From Thioalkalivibrio sp. ALE14 (GTDB lineage: Bacteria; Pseudomonadota; Gammaproteobacteria; Ectothiorhodospirales; Ectothiorhodospiraceae): DNA of 64,000 bases. The notes under the pieces are model-generated. The model saw only the letters and a list, made by a program, of their open reading frames with translations. It searched no databases and was not told the origin of the DNA. Every line of letters begins with the position of its first letter. Position 1 is the first letter of the stretch. The translations under genes and the position numbers were made by a program. The stretch is taken from NCBI RefSeq assembly GCF_000376845.1, contig NZ_AQXY01000027.1, positions 1-64,000 of the forward strand, read 5' to 3'. Shown here in pieces: positions 36,581 to 45,202 of this stretch.

Positions 36581-37753
36581 ATGACGCAGCATGTGGTGAT
36601 CTGCGCCGGCGAAAGCTCCGGGGACGCCCTTGGGGCCGGGCTGGTCCACGAGCTCTCCGCGCTGGAACCCGGACTACGCTACTCGGGCATGGGCGGGTTC
36701 CAGATGCGCGCCGCCGGCGTCGACACGTTGATCGATGTGTCCGAACTGGCCGTGGTGGGCCTGGTCGATGTGCTGGTCAACTATCCACGCCTGCGCGGGC
36801 TCTACCGACGCATGACCCGGCATCTGGAGACCGCGCGTCCGGACCTGCTGGTGCTGGTCGACTACGTGGAGTTCAACCTGCGTCTGGCGGCCCACGCCCG
36901 ACGTCTGGGCATTCGGGTACTGTTCTATGTCAGTCCGCAGCTATGGGCCTGGCGCGCGGGACGCATCAAGCGGATCCGCAAGTCGGTGGACGCGATGGCG
37001 GTCCTGTTCCCGTTCGAGACCGAGGTCTACGAGACCGCTGGCGTCCCGGTGCGGTACGTGGGTAACCCGCTGGTCGACCGGGTTCAACCGCCACAAGCAC
37101 CGATTCGGGAAACGCTGGACCTGCCGCCCGACACGCGCCTGATCGGCCTCTTGCCCGGAAGCCGCAGTGGCGAGCTGAGACGCCACTGGCCCATGCTCGT
37201 GGATACCGCCCGGCGCCTCCATGCAACCCATCCGGACCTGCGGTTCGCGGTGTCGCTGGCTCCCGGCGTGACCGCCGACCGCCTGGCCGAACTCGCTGCC
37301 TGCGACGACCTGCCAGTGCAGTTTGTGGGGGGTGACGCGGAGACCCATTCCCTGATGGCCGGTGCCGACCTGCTGCTGATCGCCTCCGGCACGGCGACCC
37401 TGGAGGCCGGCCTGCTGCAGGCGCCCATGCTGGTCTTCTACCGCATGGGTGCGCTGAGCCATGCCGTCTTCTCCCGACTGGTCCGGCTCGAGAACATCGC
37501 CCTGGTCAACATCGTCGGCGGGGAGCGCCTCGTGCCCGAGTACCTGCAGCACGACGCCACCCCCGAGTGCCTGGCACGGGATGCCGCCGAGCTGCTGGAT
37601 CGCCCGGAGGCACGGGAGGCGGTGCGGGAACGCCTGGCACGCGTGCGGGAACGCCTGGGCGATGGCGGGGCGGATCGGCGCGTCGCCGAGATGGCCCAGG
37701 AACTCCTCCACCACGGCCACCTGCTGACCACCAACCGCCATAAAACCACTTAA
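36581..37753 (+). CDS. lpxB: Lipid-A-disaccharide synthase
   Basis: 390 residues, GT19 family. VVICAGESSGDALGAGLV at the start, GMGGFQMRAAGV, YVSPQLWAWRAGRIKRI, GLLPGSRSGELRRHWP and ASGTATLEAGLLQAPMLVFY are LpxB hallmarks. It condenses the diacyl sugar nucleotide and lipid X into the disaccharide. It is on the plus strand, opposite to lpxA, fabZ, lpxD and rnhB, although in most relatives all are co-oriented. The start lies 40 bp after gnnB. Confidence 0.96.
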   Translation: MTQHVVICAGESSGDALGAGLVHELSALEPGLRYSGMGGFQMRAAGVDTLIDVSELAVVGLVDVLVNYPRLRGLYRRMTRHLETARPDLLVLVDYVEFNLRLAAHARRLGIRVLFYVSPQLWAWRAGRIKRIRKSVDAMAVLFPFETEVYETAGVPVRYVGNPLVDRVQPPQAPIRETLDLPPDTRLIGLLPGSRSGELRRHWPMLVDTARRLHATHPDLRFAVSLAPGVTADRLAELAACDDLPVQFVGGDAETHSLMAGADLLLIASGTATLEAGLLQAPMLVFYRMGALSHAVFSRLVRLENIALVNIVGGERLVPEYLQHDATPECLARDAAELLDRPEAREAVRERLARVRERLGDGGADRRVAEMAQELLHHGHLLTTNRHKTT

Positions 37754-37778
37754 CTGAGCGCATCGCTGTCTTGATTGC

Positions 37779-38180
37779 ACCACAGCGGACACGGAGTGCA
37801 CGGAGAAGGTCAAAGTCAAGAGCGGTTCACAGGAAGGTGGGAAGAGACGAAGAAATTCAGATTTATATGCTTCAAGGGAACGGGTCATTTAGGTGAGCGG
37901 TTGGTGCAATCGAAATCTGGATTCGCCATCACCCGTGTGAAATCGAGGGAACCAACAACGCCGAAAACTCCGTCATCGCGAGTCGCGAAGCGACGCGGCG
38001 ATCTGCCAGAACGCCCCCGATTCCCCGGAGATTGCCACGCTACGCTCGCAATGACGATCCCTCAAAGGCTTCCAGACGCACCCGAGCCAGCCAGGGCCCC
38101 ACCCCAAAACCCCTTCCTACCTTCCGATCTTCCTGTGAACCGCCCTTGACCTTCTCCGTGCACTCCGTGCCCTCTGTGGT
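37779..38180. repeat. Large nested inverted repeat between convergent lpxB and lpxA
   Basis: The outer arms, 37779-37844 and 38113-38180, are imperfect reverse complements sharing GGAGTGCACGGAGAAGGTCA and CGGTTCACAGGAAG. Nested inside is a second palindromic unit (37971-38056) starting CGTCATCGCGAGTCGCGAAG and ending CGCTCGCAATGACG, a type of dispersed bacterial repeat. No gene is visible in the 456 bp between lpxB and lpxA. The element could serve as a terminator for both converging units or be a non-autonomous mobile element. Confidence 0.85.
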
Positions 38181-38209
38181 TGAATGACAGAGGAAATCGG
38201 GGCACCACG

Positions 38210-38992
38210 TCAGTGGGGACGGCCGCCGCGCAGGATGCCGCGACGACTGCCGCGCACGAAGCCGATCAGGTTGCGCACCTCGGGGACCTCGGTCTCCTCG
38301 AACATCGTGTCCAGGTGGCTCTCGCGGCCGGCACGCCCGCGCATGCCCTGGATAAACACCCGATGGAGCGCCTGGATCGCATCGTTGGAGAACCCGTTGC
38401 GCTTGAGGCCCACCTTGTTGATGCCGATCAGCCGCGCATAGTTGCCGCTCGCCAGACAGTACGGTGGGAGGTCGCGGTTGAGCGCAGCGCCCATGCTGGT
38501 GAAGGCGTAGGTCCCCACCCGACAGAACTGGTGCACAAGGGTAAAGCCACCCAGGGTCGCGTGATCCTGGATCTCCACGTGCCCGGCCAGCGATGTCGCG
38601 TTGGAAAAGATAATGCTGTTGCCGATGGTGCAGTCGTGCGCGATGTGGACGTACGCCATGATCAGGTTGTCATGGCCGATTACCGTCTCGCCCAGCCCTT
38701 TTTCGGTCCCCCGGTGCAGGGTGACCGACTCGCGAATCACGTTGCGGTCGCCAATGACCAGCCGGGTGGGCTCGCCACGATAGCTGGTATCCTGAGGCTC
38801 CTCCCCGAGGGAGGAGAACTGGAAGATCCGGTTGTCGCGGCCGATCTCGGTCGGCCCCTTGATTACCACATGCGACCCGACCCGCGTCCCGGCACCAATC
38901 TTTACATTGGCACCGATTACCGAGAACGGCCCGATCTCCACCGAGCTGTCGATCTCGGCGCTGGGATGGACATCGGCGCGGGGATCAATCAC
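38210..38992 (-). CDS. lpxA: UDP-N-acetylglucosamine (or 3-amino analogue) acyltransferase LpxA
   Basis: 260 residues of left-handed beta-helix hexapeptide repeats starting IDPRADVHPSAEIDSSVEIG. The catalytic histidine is in YVHIAHDCTIGN; VHQFCRVGTYAFTSMGAALN is the hydrocarbon-ruler region and has Met where E. coli has Gly173. It adds the first acyl chain of lipid A, to the 3-OH of UDP-GlcNAc, or to the 3-amine if GnnA/GnnB supply UDP-GlcNAc3N. The GTG start overlaps the fabZ stop as GTGA. Confidence 0.96.
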   Translation of the reverse strand: MIDPRADVHPSAEIDSSVEIGPFSVIGANVKIGAGTRVGSHVVIKGPTEIGRDNRIFQFSSLGEEPQDTSYRGEPTRLVIGDRNVIRESVTLHRGTEKGLGETVIGHDNLIMAYVHIAHDCTIGNSIIFSNATSLAGHVEIQDHATLGGFTLVHQFCRVGTYAFTSMGAALNRDLPPYCLASGNYARLIGINKVGLKRNGFSNDAIQALHRVFIQGMRGRAGRESHLDTMFEETEVPEVRNLIGFVRGSRRGILRGGRPH

Positions 38993-39447
38993 GCGGGGAT
39001 TTCCTGGCCGGAACACATCAGCTGCGCGGTCGCGCAGACGTCGTCGCCCACCTTCGCCACCGCATCGAACCGCCAGATGCCGCGCACCGTGCGTTTCAGA
39101 TCGACCCGCAGATGCAGCTGGTCCCCCGGGACCACCTGGCGCCGGAAGCGGGCCTCGTCGATCCCGACAAACAGATAGAGCTGCTGCTTGTCCTGGTTCT
39201 CGTTGCGAGCCTCTTCGGTCTTGAACGCCAGAAGGCCCGTGGCCTGTGCCAGGGCCTCCAGGATCAACACCCCCGGCATGACCGGCTTGATCGGGAAATG
39301 CCCCTGAAAATACGGCTCGTTGATGCTGACGTTCTTGATGCCGGTCAGGTAGCTGCCCGCCTCCCACTCCAGCACCCGGTCCACCATGAGGAACGGGTAG
39401 CGGTGCGGCAGGTACCGCATGATTTCCTGGACGTTAAAGTCATCCAC
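38989..39447 (-). CDS. fabZ: 3-hydroxyacyl-ACP dehydratase
   Basis: 152 residues from a GTG with an AAAGGA site: DDFNVQEIMRYLPHRYPFLM carries the catalytic histidine, and GHFPIKPVMPGVLILEALAQ the catalytic Glu on the hot-dog helix. Dehydrates 3-hydroxyacyl-ACP and so competes with LpxA/LpxD for acyl donors, which explains its place in the lpx operon. An ATG 12 codons upstream (MRHLKNQ) is an alternative start. A MITE-like element separates it from lpxD. Confidence 0.95.
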   Translation of the reverse strand: MDDFNVQEIMRYLPHRYPFLMVDRVLEWEAGSYLTGIKNVSINEPYFQGHFPIKPVMPGVLILEALAQATGLLAFKTEEARNENQDKQQLYLFVGIDEARFRRQVVPGDQLHLRVDLKRTVRGIWRFDAVAKVGDDVCATAQLMCSGQEIPA

Positions 39448-39574
39448 GCCGGTGTCCTTTTTCTGATTCTTGAGATGCCGCATACGGACCGCTGCGCGGA
39501 CGTTCAATACGACGTTTGATCGGTCCCCTGCCCAATCGACCGGGACCGGAACGTCCCGGGAACCGGTCGCCCCG

Positions 39575-39888
39575 AGGGAAACACTGATTCATGTACACAC
39601 TCGCGCTCGAGTCGCTTTTGCGTGCGAACCAGGCGCGGTGACTGCCGTGCAGTCATTCTGCACAAGGGAACCGCAACGCTGTGCGTACGCCCGTTTTTGA
39701 TAACAACGGGCGGCCGAGCCACTGCATTCAATGGCTTGTGGGGTTGGCGCCCCAGATTCCCCGATCCTGCGTTGCGGGCCGAATCAATCAAAAACGGGCC
39801 GGTAGAACCACTACCGGCTGCGCACCGCGCCTTGTCTCGTAAAACCTGGGGCACCAACGCGAGTGTGTACATGAATCAGTGTTTCCCT
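39575..39888. mobile_element. MITE-like palindromic element, copy A (between lpxD and fabZ)
   Basis: 314 bp bounded by inverted termini AGGGAAACACTGATTCATGT and its mirror ending ATCAGTGTTTCCCT. The motif (A)CAAGGCGCGGTG-type sequence sits exactly 53 nt from each end, in opposite orientations, so the two arms of about 100 bp are mirror-related. Sub-hairpins GACTGC/GCAGTC and CCGGTAG/CTACCGG lie further in. The right terminal AG completes the lpxD stop codon TAG. It carries no credible gene, and no flanking duplication is clear. Copy B at 63612-63880 is the same element reversed, lacking some 45 bp at the centre. Confidence 0.85.
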
Positions 39889-40900
39889 AGCGCGCCAGGC
39901 GTCGCAACCGGGCCAGCATGCGGTTCCAGAGCCGCGCCTCCTGATGCGGGACCCCTGATGCGTAGTGACCGGCGCGCTCGATGGAGCGCGTGACCAAGGT
40001 CATCGCGTGGATCGTCACGTGATCCGCAATGGACAGGTGCCCGAGGATCCCGGCACCACCCCCGATCGCACAATGCGCCCCGATCCGGGCACTGCCCGCG
40101 ATGCCCACACAACCGGCAATGGCGGTATGGTCGCCAATCTCGACGTTATGGGCAACATGGACGAGGTTGTCGATCTTCACCCCGTTGCCAATCCGCGTCG
40201 CCTGCAGCGCCGCGCGGTCAATGGTGGAGTTGGCCCCGATCTCCACGTCGGAACCGATCACCACCCGGCCGAGCTGTTCGATCTTCTCCCAGCCCTGCGC
40301 ACCGGCGGGGGCGAACCCGAAACCATCGGCCCCGATCACGCAGCCAGAGTGCAGGATGCATCGCTCCCCCACTTCGACCCCGGCCAGCAGGGTCACCCGC
40401 GGATGCAGGAAGGTACCAGACCCCAGCTTCACCCCCTCGGCCACCACGCAGTGGGCCTCAACCACGACCCCGGACCCCACCGAAGCTCCGGCGCCTATCA
40501 CCGCACCCGGGCCCACGAAGGCATCGTCCGCCACCGAGGCCCCGGCATCCACCACGGCACCGGGATGAACACCCGCCGCGCGCGCACGACGCTGCGCACC
40601 GAGACACCGGCTCGCACGGGCATAGCCCAGGTATACGTCCTCGAGATGGATCAGGCTGCGGCTCGGGGCGGGCTCCACCCCCGCCACCTCGGGAACCAGA
40701 ATCACACCGGCAGCACTCGCCTGCAATGCGTCGCCATGGCGCTGGATATCGGTGACAAAACTCAGGTCGTCAGGGCCCGCCGTGGCCAGCGGCCCGAGAC
40801 CGGTGATCCGCCGTTCGCCGTCCCCGGCAAGCCGGCCCCCGAGCAGATCGGCCAGTTCGCGGGCGGTGTACGCCGCGTCAGTCGCGCTGCATTGCGGCAA
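39887..40900 (-). CDS. lpxD: UDP-3-O-(3-hydroxyacyl)glucosamine N-acyltransferase
   Basis: 337 residues. N-terminal uridine-binding domain ([35 protein letters not shown]), then hexapeptide repeats with [11 protein letters not shown], the catalytic histidine in [19 protein letters not shown], and a C-terminal helix ending [11 protein letters not shown]. Adds the second acyl chain of lipid A. The TTG start overlaps the end of skp; a longer open frame antisense-free upstream lies within skp and is rejected. Its stop codon TAG is formed at the boundary of the MITE-like element, so the native C-terminus may differ. Confidence 0.93.
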   Translation of the reverse strand: MPQCSATDAAYTARELADLLGGRLAGDGERRITGLGPLATAGPDDLSFVTDIQRHGDALQASAAGVILVPEVAGVEPAPSRSLIHLEDVYLGYARASRCLGAQRRARAAGVHPGAVVDAGASVADDAFVGPGAVIGAGASVGSGVVVEAHCVVAEGVKLGSGTFLHPRVTLLAGVEVGERCILHSGCVIGADGFGFAPAGAQGWEKIEQLGRVVIGSDVEIGANSTIDRAALQATRIGNGVKIDNLVHVAHNVEIGDHTAIAGCVGIAGSARIGAHCAIGGGAGILGHLSIADHVTIHAMTLVTRSIERAGHYASGVPHQEARLWNRMLARLRRLAR

Positions 40901-41393
40901 GGATGTCGTCCGTGATGTCGATCCGGTCGCTGGCATAGAGCACATTGCGTTCGGTCAGGATCAGGTCAATGTCGCGTTCTCGGGCGAGATCGACGATGGC
41001 ATCGTTGATCCGCCGCTGGAGCTTCGCCAACTCCTCGTTGCGGCGCACGTTCAGATCCTCGCTGAAGCTCTCCTGGGCGCGCCGAAACTCGCGCGAGCGC
41101 TGCGAAAACTCGCGCTCCAGGTCGGCACGCTCCGACGGATTCATCAGGTCCCCGTCACGCTCCAGCCGGTCCCGCAGGCGCTGCAGCTCCTCGCGTTCCG
41201 CCACGAGTTCCGAGTCACGCGGGGAAAATTCGCGCTCCAGTTCGCGCATCGCCTCCTCGGCCTGCGGCGAATCCTCGAGGATCCGGTTCATGGTGACGAA
41301 GGCCACGTTCTGCGCGCCCGCCGCCGCCGGCAGCGCCAGCCACCCGCTGACGACCATCATCACGATCACCCACCAGGCTAGCCCGGATCTCAT
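40878..41393 (-). CDS. skp: Periplasmic chaperone Skp (OmpH)
   Basis: 171 residues with a signal peptide ([19 protein letters not shown]) and the Skp pattern: [13 protein letters not shown], a long charged coiled coil ([20 protein letters not shown]) and a final strand [20 protein letters not shown]. It binds unfolded outer membrane proteins and delivers them to BamA, encoded directly upstream in the operon. Start ATG behind GGAGGC. Confidence 0.93.
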   Translation of the reverse strand: MRSGLAWWVIVMMVVSGWLALPAAAGAQNVAFVTMNRILEDSPQAEEAMRELEREFSPRDSELVAEREELQRLRDRLERDGDLMNPSERADLEREFSQRSREFRRAQESFSEDLNVRRNEELAKLQRRINDAIVDLARERDIDLILTERNVLYASDRIDITDDILAAMQRD

Positions 41394-41434
41394 ACCGCCT
41401 CCCGATGCACCGGCATCGCTTGCATCGACCATCC

Positions 41435-43768
41435 TCAGAAACTGGCCCCCAGCAGGAACTGGAAGCGCTGCAGATCATCACCCGGCTGATCGTTGAACGG
41501 CTCGGCCACACTGAAGCTCAACGGCCCCACCGGGGAGAACCAGGTGACCGCGACCCCGGCAGACGCGCGCAACTCGCTACTATCGAAATCCGACACCTGA
41601 TCGAACACGTTCCCGGCATCCACGAAGGTACTCATGCGCACGGCGTCGTTGTCGGCGGCAAACGGCATCGGGAAGAACAGCTCCGCGGACAGCGTGGTCC
41701 GGAAGCGACCACCGTAGGGGTCGTCGTTCGAATCACGCGTCGCGGTCTGGCCATCCCGCAGCGGGCGCAGGTCGCCCAGCCGGTTGTCCTCGTACCCGCG
41801 CACGGAGCGAATGCCGCCGGCGAACAGCCGTTCGTAGAACGGCACCTCGTCGCCCCCGTAGCCATCCGCATAGGCAAGCCCGGCCGACAGACTGAAGGAA
41901 TAGCGATCGGACAGCCGGAAGATCTCCTGGCCCGAGTACGTCAGCTTGTAGAATTCGCGGTCACTGCCCGGAATCGCCACTTCCAGTCCGACCCGGTGCC
42001 GCCGACCTTCCGAGGCGAAGGTCGTGCTGTCCCGCGTGTCATGGACGTAGCTGGTCTCGAGCTTGTAGAGATTGGCCGTGTCACCGAATTCGTCCAGCTC
42101 GTCGATGATCTCGTCCGGCGTCCCGATGCGCGTCTCCGACGCCTCGACCGTCTCGATTTCGATGTTCTCGAAACCGGGCCGGACCTGGATGCGGTCGAAC
42201 TCCGACAGCGGGATGCCGTAGGTCACGTCGAAGCCAAAGCGGTTCGACGAGTACCGCGAGATGTTCGCCTCCTCGGCATCGATCTTGCGGTAGAACACGG
42301 AGAATCCGCGGCTCGCCCCGGATGGCGTGAAGTGCGGATTGGTCACGCTCATCCGGAACAGCTGGTTGACCTTGCTGGTACTGACCTCGGTCGAGAAGCG
42401 GTTGCCGGTCCCCAGGAAGTTGTCCTGGGTCAGGCTGGCGGTCAGCAGCAGGCCCTGGTTCTGCGAGAAACCGGCCCCCAGCGACAGGGCGCCAGACTGC
42501 TGCTCCGTCACCGTGATGTTCAGGTCCACCTCGTCATCCGTGCCGGCGACCCGCTCGGTCTCCACATTCACGCTCTGCACGAACGGGAGCCGCTGGATCC
42601 GCACCCGTGACCGCTCGATCAGGGCTCCGTTGTACCAGGCACTCTCCATCTGGCGAAGTTCGCGGCGGTAGACCCGCTCTTCGGTGTTCTGGTTGCCGGT
42701 GATGCGGATGTTGCGCACGTACACGCGTGGACCCGGATCGACAAAGAACGTGATCGACACCTCGCGATTGTCCTCGTCCACGTCCGGGACCGGATTCACG
42801 TTGGCGAATGCGTATCCTTCCTGGGTCAGGCGCTCGCTGATGCGCTCGGCGGATTCGGTCACCTGGCTGCGCGAGAATGGCGCATCGATGTCCACCTCAA
42901 TCAGTTCTTCCAGCTCCTCGCGCGGGATCACGAACTCCCCGGCCAGATCGACCCCGGTCACGGTGTAGCGGTCGCCTTCATCCACGTTGATCGTGATGAA
43001 CAGATCCTTGCGATCCGGGGTCAGGGTGACCTGGGTGGAGTCGATGTCGAACTCGAGGAAACCCTGATCGAGATAATGCGAGCGCAGCTGTTCCAGATCC
43101 CCGGAGAGCTTTTCGCGGGAGTAGTTGTCACGACGACTGAAGAAGGCCCACCAGCGCGGCACGCCGGACTCGAAGCCCCGGGTGAGTTCGCGCGTGCTAT
43201 AGCTCTCGTTGCCGACCACATTGACCTGGCGAATCTTCGCCACCGGCCCTTCCGCAATGTCGATCTCCACGTCCACGCGATTGCGCGGCAGGTCGACGAT
43301 CTCGACGTCGATCTGCACGTTATACCGGCCGCGGGCGAAATACTGCTGGCGCAGTTCGCTCTCGATCCGGTCCAGCATGGTGCGGTTGAACACACGCCCG
43401 GAACGAAGCCCCGCGGAGTTGAGCGCTTCGCGCAGGCCCTCGTCCGGGATATCGCGGTTGCCGGAGAAATTGATCTCGTTGATGGCGGGGCGCTCCGAGA
43501 CGATCACCACCAGCACGTCACCACGACGTGCAATCTCCACATCGTCGAAGAACCCGGTCTGGAACAGCTCGCGGATCAGCTCCGGGCTGCGGCTATCCTC
43601 GAAGGTATCGCCCACCTGAACGGGCAGATAGCTGAGGGCTGTCCCGGCGGTGATCCGCTCCAGGCCCTCGATCTCGATATCCTCGATCTCGTAGGCCTGG
43701 CCCCAGGCCGTCCCCGCCAGGCTCAGCAAACCGACCAGGGCCATTCCTCTCAAGCTGTTTCGCGCCAT
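41435..43768 (-). CDS. bamA: Outer membrane protein assembly factor BamA
   Basis: 777 residues. Signal peptide (GMALVGLLSLAGTAWG), five POTRA domains in the first 400 residues (the first opening YEIEDIEIEGLERI), then the 16-strand barrel. The conserved L6 loop reads IRSVRGYEDNRLG, and the C-terminus ends in an aromatic strand FQFLLGASF. Core of the BAM complex. Start ATG behind GGAG. Located between rseP and skp as expected. Confidence 0.97.
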   Translation of the reverse strand: MARNSLRGMALVGLLSLAGTAWGQAYEIEDIEIEGLERITAGTALSYLPVQVGDTFEDSRSPELIRELFQTGFFDDVEIARRGDVLVVIVSERPAINEINFSGNRDIPDEGLREALNSAGLRSGRVFNRTMLDRIESELRQQYFARGRYNVQIDVEIVDLPRNRVDVEIDIAEGPVAKIRQVNVVGNESYSTRELTRGFESGVPRWWAFFSRRDNYSREKLSGDLEQLRSHYLDQGFLEFDIDSTQVTLTPDRKDLFITINVDEGDRYTVTGVDLAGEFVIPREELEELIEVDIDAPFSRSQVTESAERISERLTQEGYAFANVNPVPDVDEDNREVSITFFVDPGPRVYVRNIRITGNQNTEERVYRRELRQMESAWYNGALIERSRVRIQRLPFVQSVNVETERVAGTDDEVDLNITVTEQQSGALSLGAGFSQNQGLLLTASLTQDNFLGTGNRFSTEVSTSKVNQLFRMSVTNPHFTPSGASRGFSVFYRKIDAEEANISRYSSNRFGFDVTYGIPLSEFDRIQVRPGFENIEIETVEASETRIGTPDEIIDELDEFGDTANLYKLETSYVHDTRDSTTFASEGRRHRVGLEVAIPGSDREFYKLTYSGQEIFRLSDRYSFSLSAGLAYADGYGGDEVPFYERLFAGGIRSVRGYEDNRLGDLRPLRDGQTATRDSNDDPYGGRFRTTLSAELFFPMPFAADNDAVRMSTFVDAGNVFDQVSDFDSSELRASAGVAVTWFSPVGPLSFSVAEPFNDQPGDDLQRFQFLLGASF

Positions 43769-43840
43769 GCTCTCCGCCAAAAAAAGGCCGTTCGGCAGGC
43801 CAGTCGAAGGCACCCGGATAACACTCCGGAACGCCCGCGC

Positions 43841-45202
43841 CTACCCGAACAGTCGTGTCAGGTCATTGTACAGGGCCAGTGTCATCAGACCCGCAATCGC
43901 CAGCAGGCCCACCTGCTGGCCGATGATCTGGGTGCGTTCCGACACCGGGCTGCCCTTCACCGCCTCCGCGGCGTAATACAGCAGATGTCCACCGTCCAGC
44001 ATCGGGATCGGCAGCAGGTTGATGATCCCGAGCGACACGCTCACCAGCCCGAGAAACCCCAGGAACGCCGAGATCCCGATCAGTGCCGAGACCCCCGCGA
44101 ACTCGGCTATGGTAACCGGTCCGCTGATATTTTTAACCGACGCATCGCCAGTGATCATGCGCCACAGGATCCCGAGGGTCAGTACCGACACGTCCCACGT
44201 GCGCTGCACGCCCGAGACGAACGCCGAGACCGGGCCCTGGCGCACCAGCACCGCCATGTCCCGGGCCGCCGCCTGATCCGTGTCCACCCCCGCGCCGATC
44301 CGGCCAATTGTTCCACCGTCGTGCTCCACGGCTTCCGGCGTCATGCGCAACTCGAGGGTTCGTCCATCGCGCTCCACGGTCACCCGGAGATCCGCCTCCG
44401 GGTGGTCGCGCACCACCTCGACCCAGCGATTCCAGTCAGCCACCGGCTCGCCGTCCACGGCCAGCACGCGATCTCCCGGCTCCAGCCCGGCGGCCGCTGC
44501 GGGGCTCCCGGCCTCCACGGCACCAATGCGCGGCTCAAGCAGGGGCCGGTAGGGCTGCAGCCCCAGCTTGTCGAGGAACTGTCCCTCGCCCAGCAACTCC
44601 TGGCGGTCGCGCAGGTCGACCTCTCGCTCGACTTCGCGACCATCGACATCCCGGACCAGCAGCGTAACGGCCTCGCCTCGCACCGCATGATCCAGCAGCC
44701 TCAGGTTGGCCTGTTCCCAATCCACCACCGCACGATCACCGACCCGCAGGATCTCCTGTCCCCGCTCGAGTCCGGCCTCGGCGGCCGGCGAACCGGATGC
44801 GACCTCGCCGAGGATCGGCTTGATGCCGCCCACACCGACCATGAACATCACGGCGTACACCACAATGGCCAGCAGAAAGTTCGCCGCAGGGCCCGCCGAG
44901 ACCACGAAGGTGCGCGCCCCGAGGCTTTTCTGGTTGAAAGCACGGGACACCTCTCCATCCGCCACCGGCCCCTCGCGCTCGTCCAGCATCTTCACGTAGC
45001 CGCCGAGCGGCAGCGCGGCGATCACGAACTCGGTCCGGTCTCGCCCGAAATAGCGCTTGTACAGCGGACGCCCGAAACCCACCGAGAACCGCAGCACCTT
45101 CACGCCCATCAGACGCGCGGCGAGGTAGTGTCCGTACTCGTGCACGGTCACCAGCACACCAATGGCCACCGCAAAGGCCAGCAGGCTCGTCAGGAAGGTC
45201 AT
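43841..45202 (-). CDS. rseP: RIP metalloprotease RseP
   Basis: 453 residues. Zinc motif HEYGH at residues 21-25 in the first membrane span, two PDZ domains ([20 protein letters not shown] and [19 protein letters not shown]), and the second active-site motif [14 protein letters not shown] near the C-terminus. Site-2 protease that cleaves anti-sigma factor RseA and clears signal peptide remnants. ATG overlaps the dxr stop (ATGA). Confidence 0.97.
   Translation of the reverse strand: MTFLTSLLAFAVAIGVLVTVHEYGHYLAARLMGVKVLRFSVGFGRPLYKRYFGRDRTEFVIAALPLGGYVKMLDEREGPVADGEVSRAFNQKSLGARTFVVSAGPAANFLLAIVVYAVMFMVGVGGIKPILGEVASGSPAAEAGLERGQEILRVGDRAVVDWEQANLRLLDHAVRGEAVTLLVRDVDGREVEREVDLRDRQELLGEGQFLDKLGLQPYRPLLEPRIGAVEAGSPAAAAGLEPGDRVLAVDGEPVADWNRWVEVVRDHPEADLRVTVERDGRTLELRMTPEAVEHDGGTIGRIGAGVDTDQAAARDMAVLVRQGPVSAFVSGVQRTWDVSVLTLGILWRMITGDASVKNISGPVTIAEFAGVSALIGISAFLGFLGLVSVSLGIINLLPIPMLDGGHLLYYAAEAVKGSPVSERTQIIGQQVGLLAIAGLMTLALYNDLTRLFG

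Noticed and set aside
37775-38149. 124-codon frame in the lpxB-lpxA gap
   Set aside because: Lies wholly in the nested inverted repeat; no coding character.
39576-39887. Target site duplications flanking the MITE copies
   Set aside because: The bases just outside the ends of copies A and B do not match each other convincingly (at most a TGA-like triplet at copy B), so no duplication is claimed.
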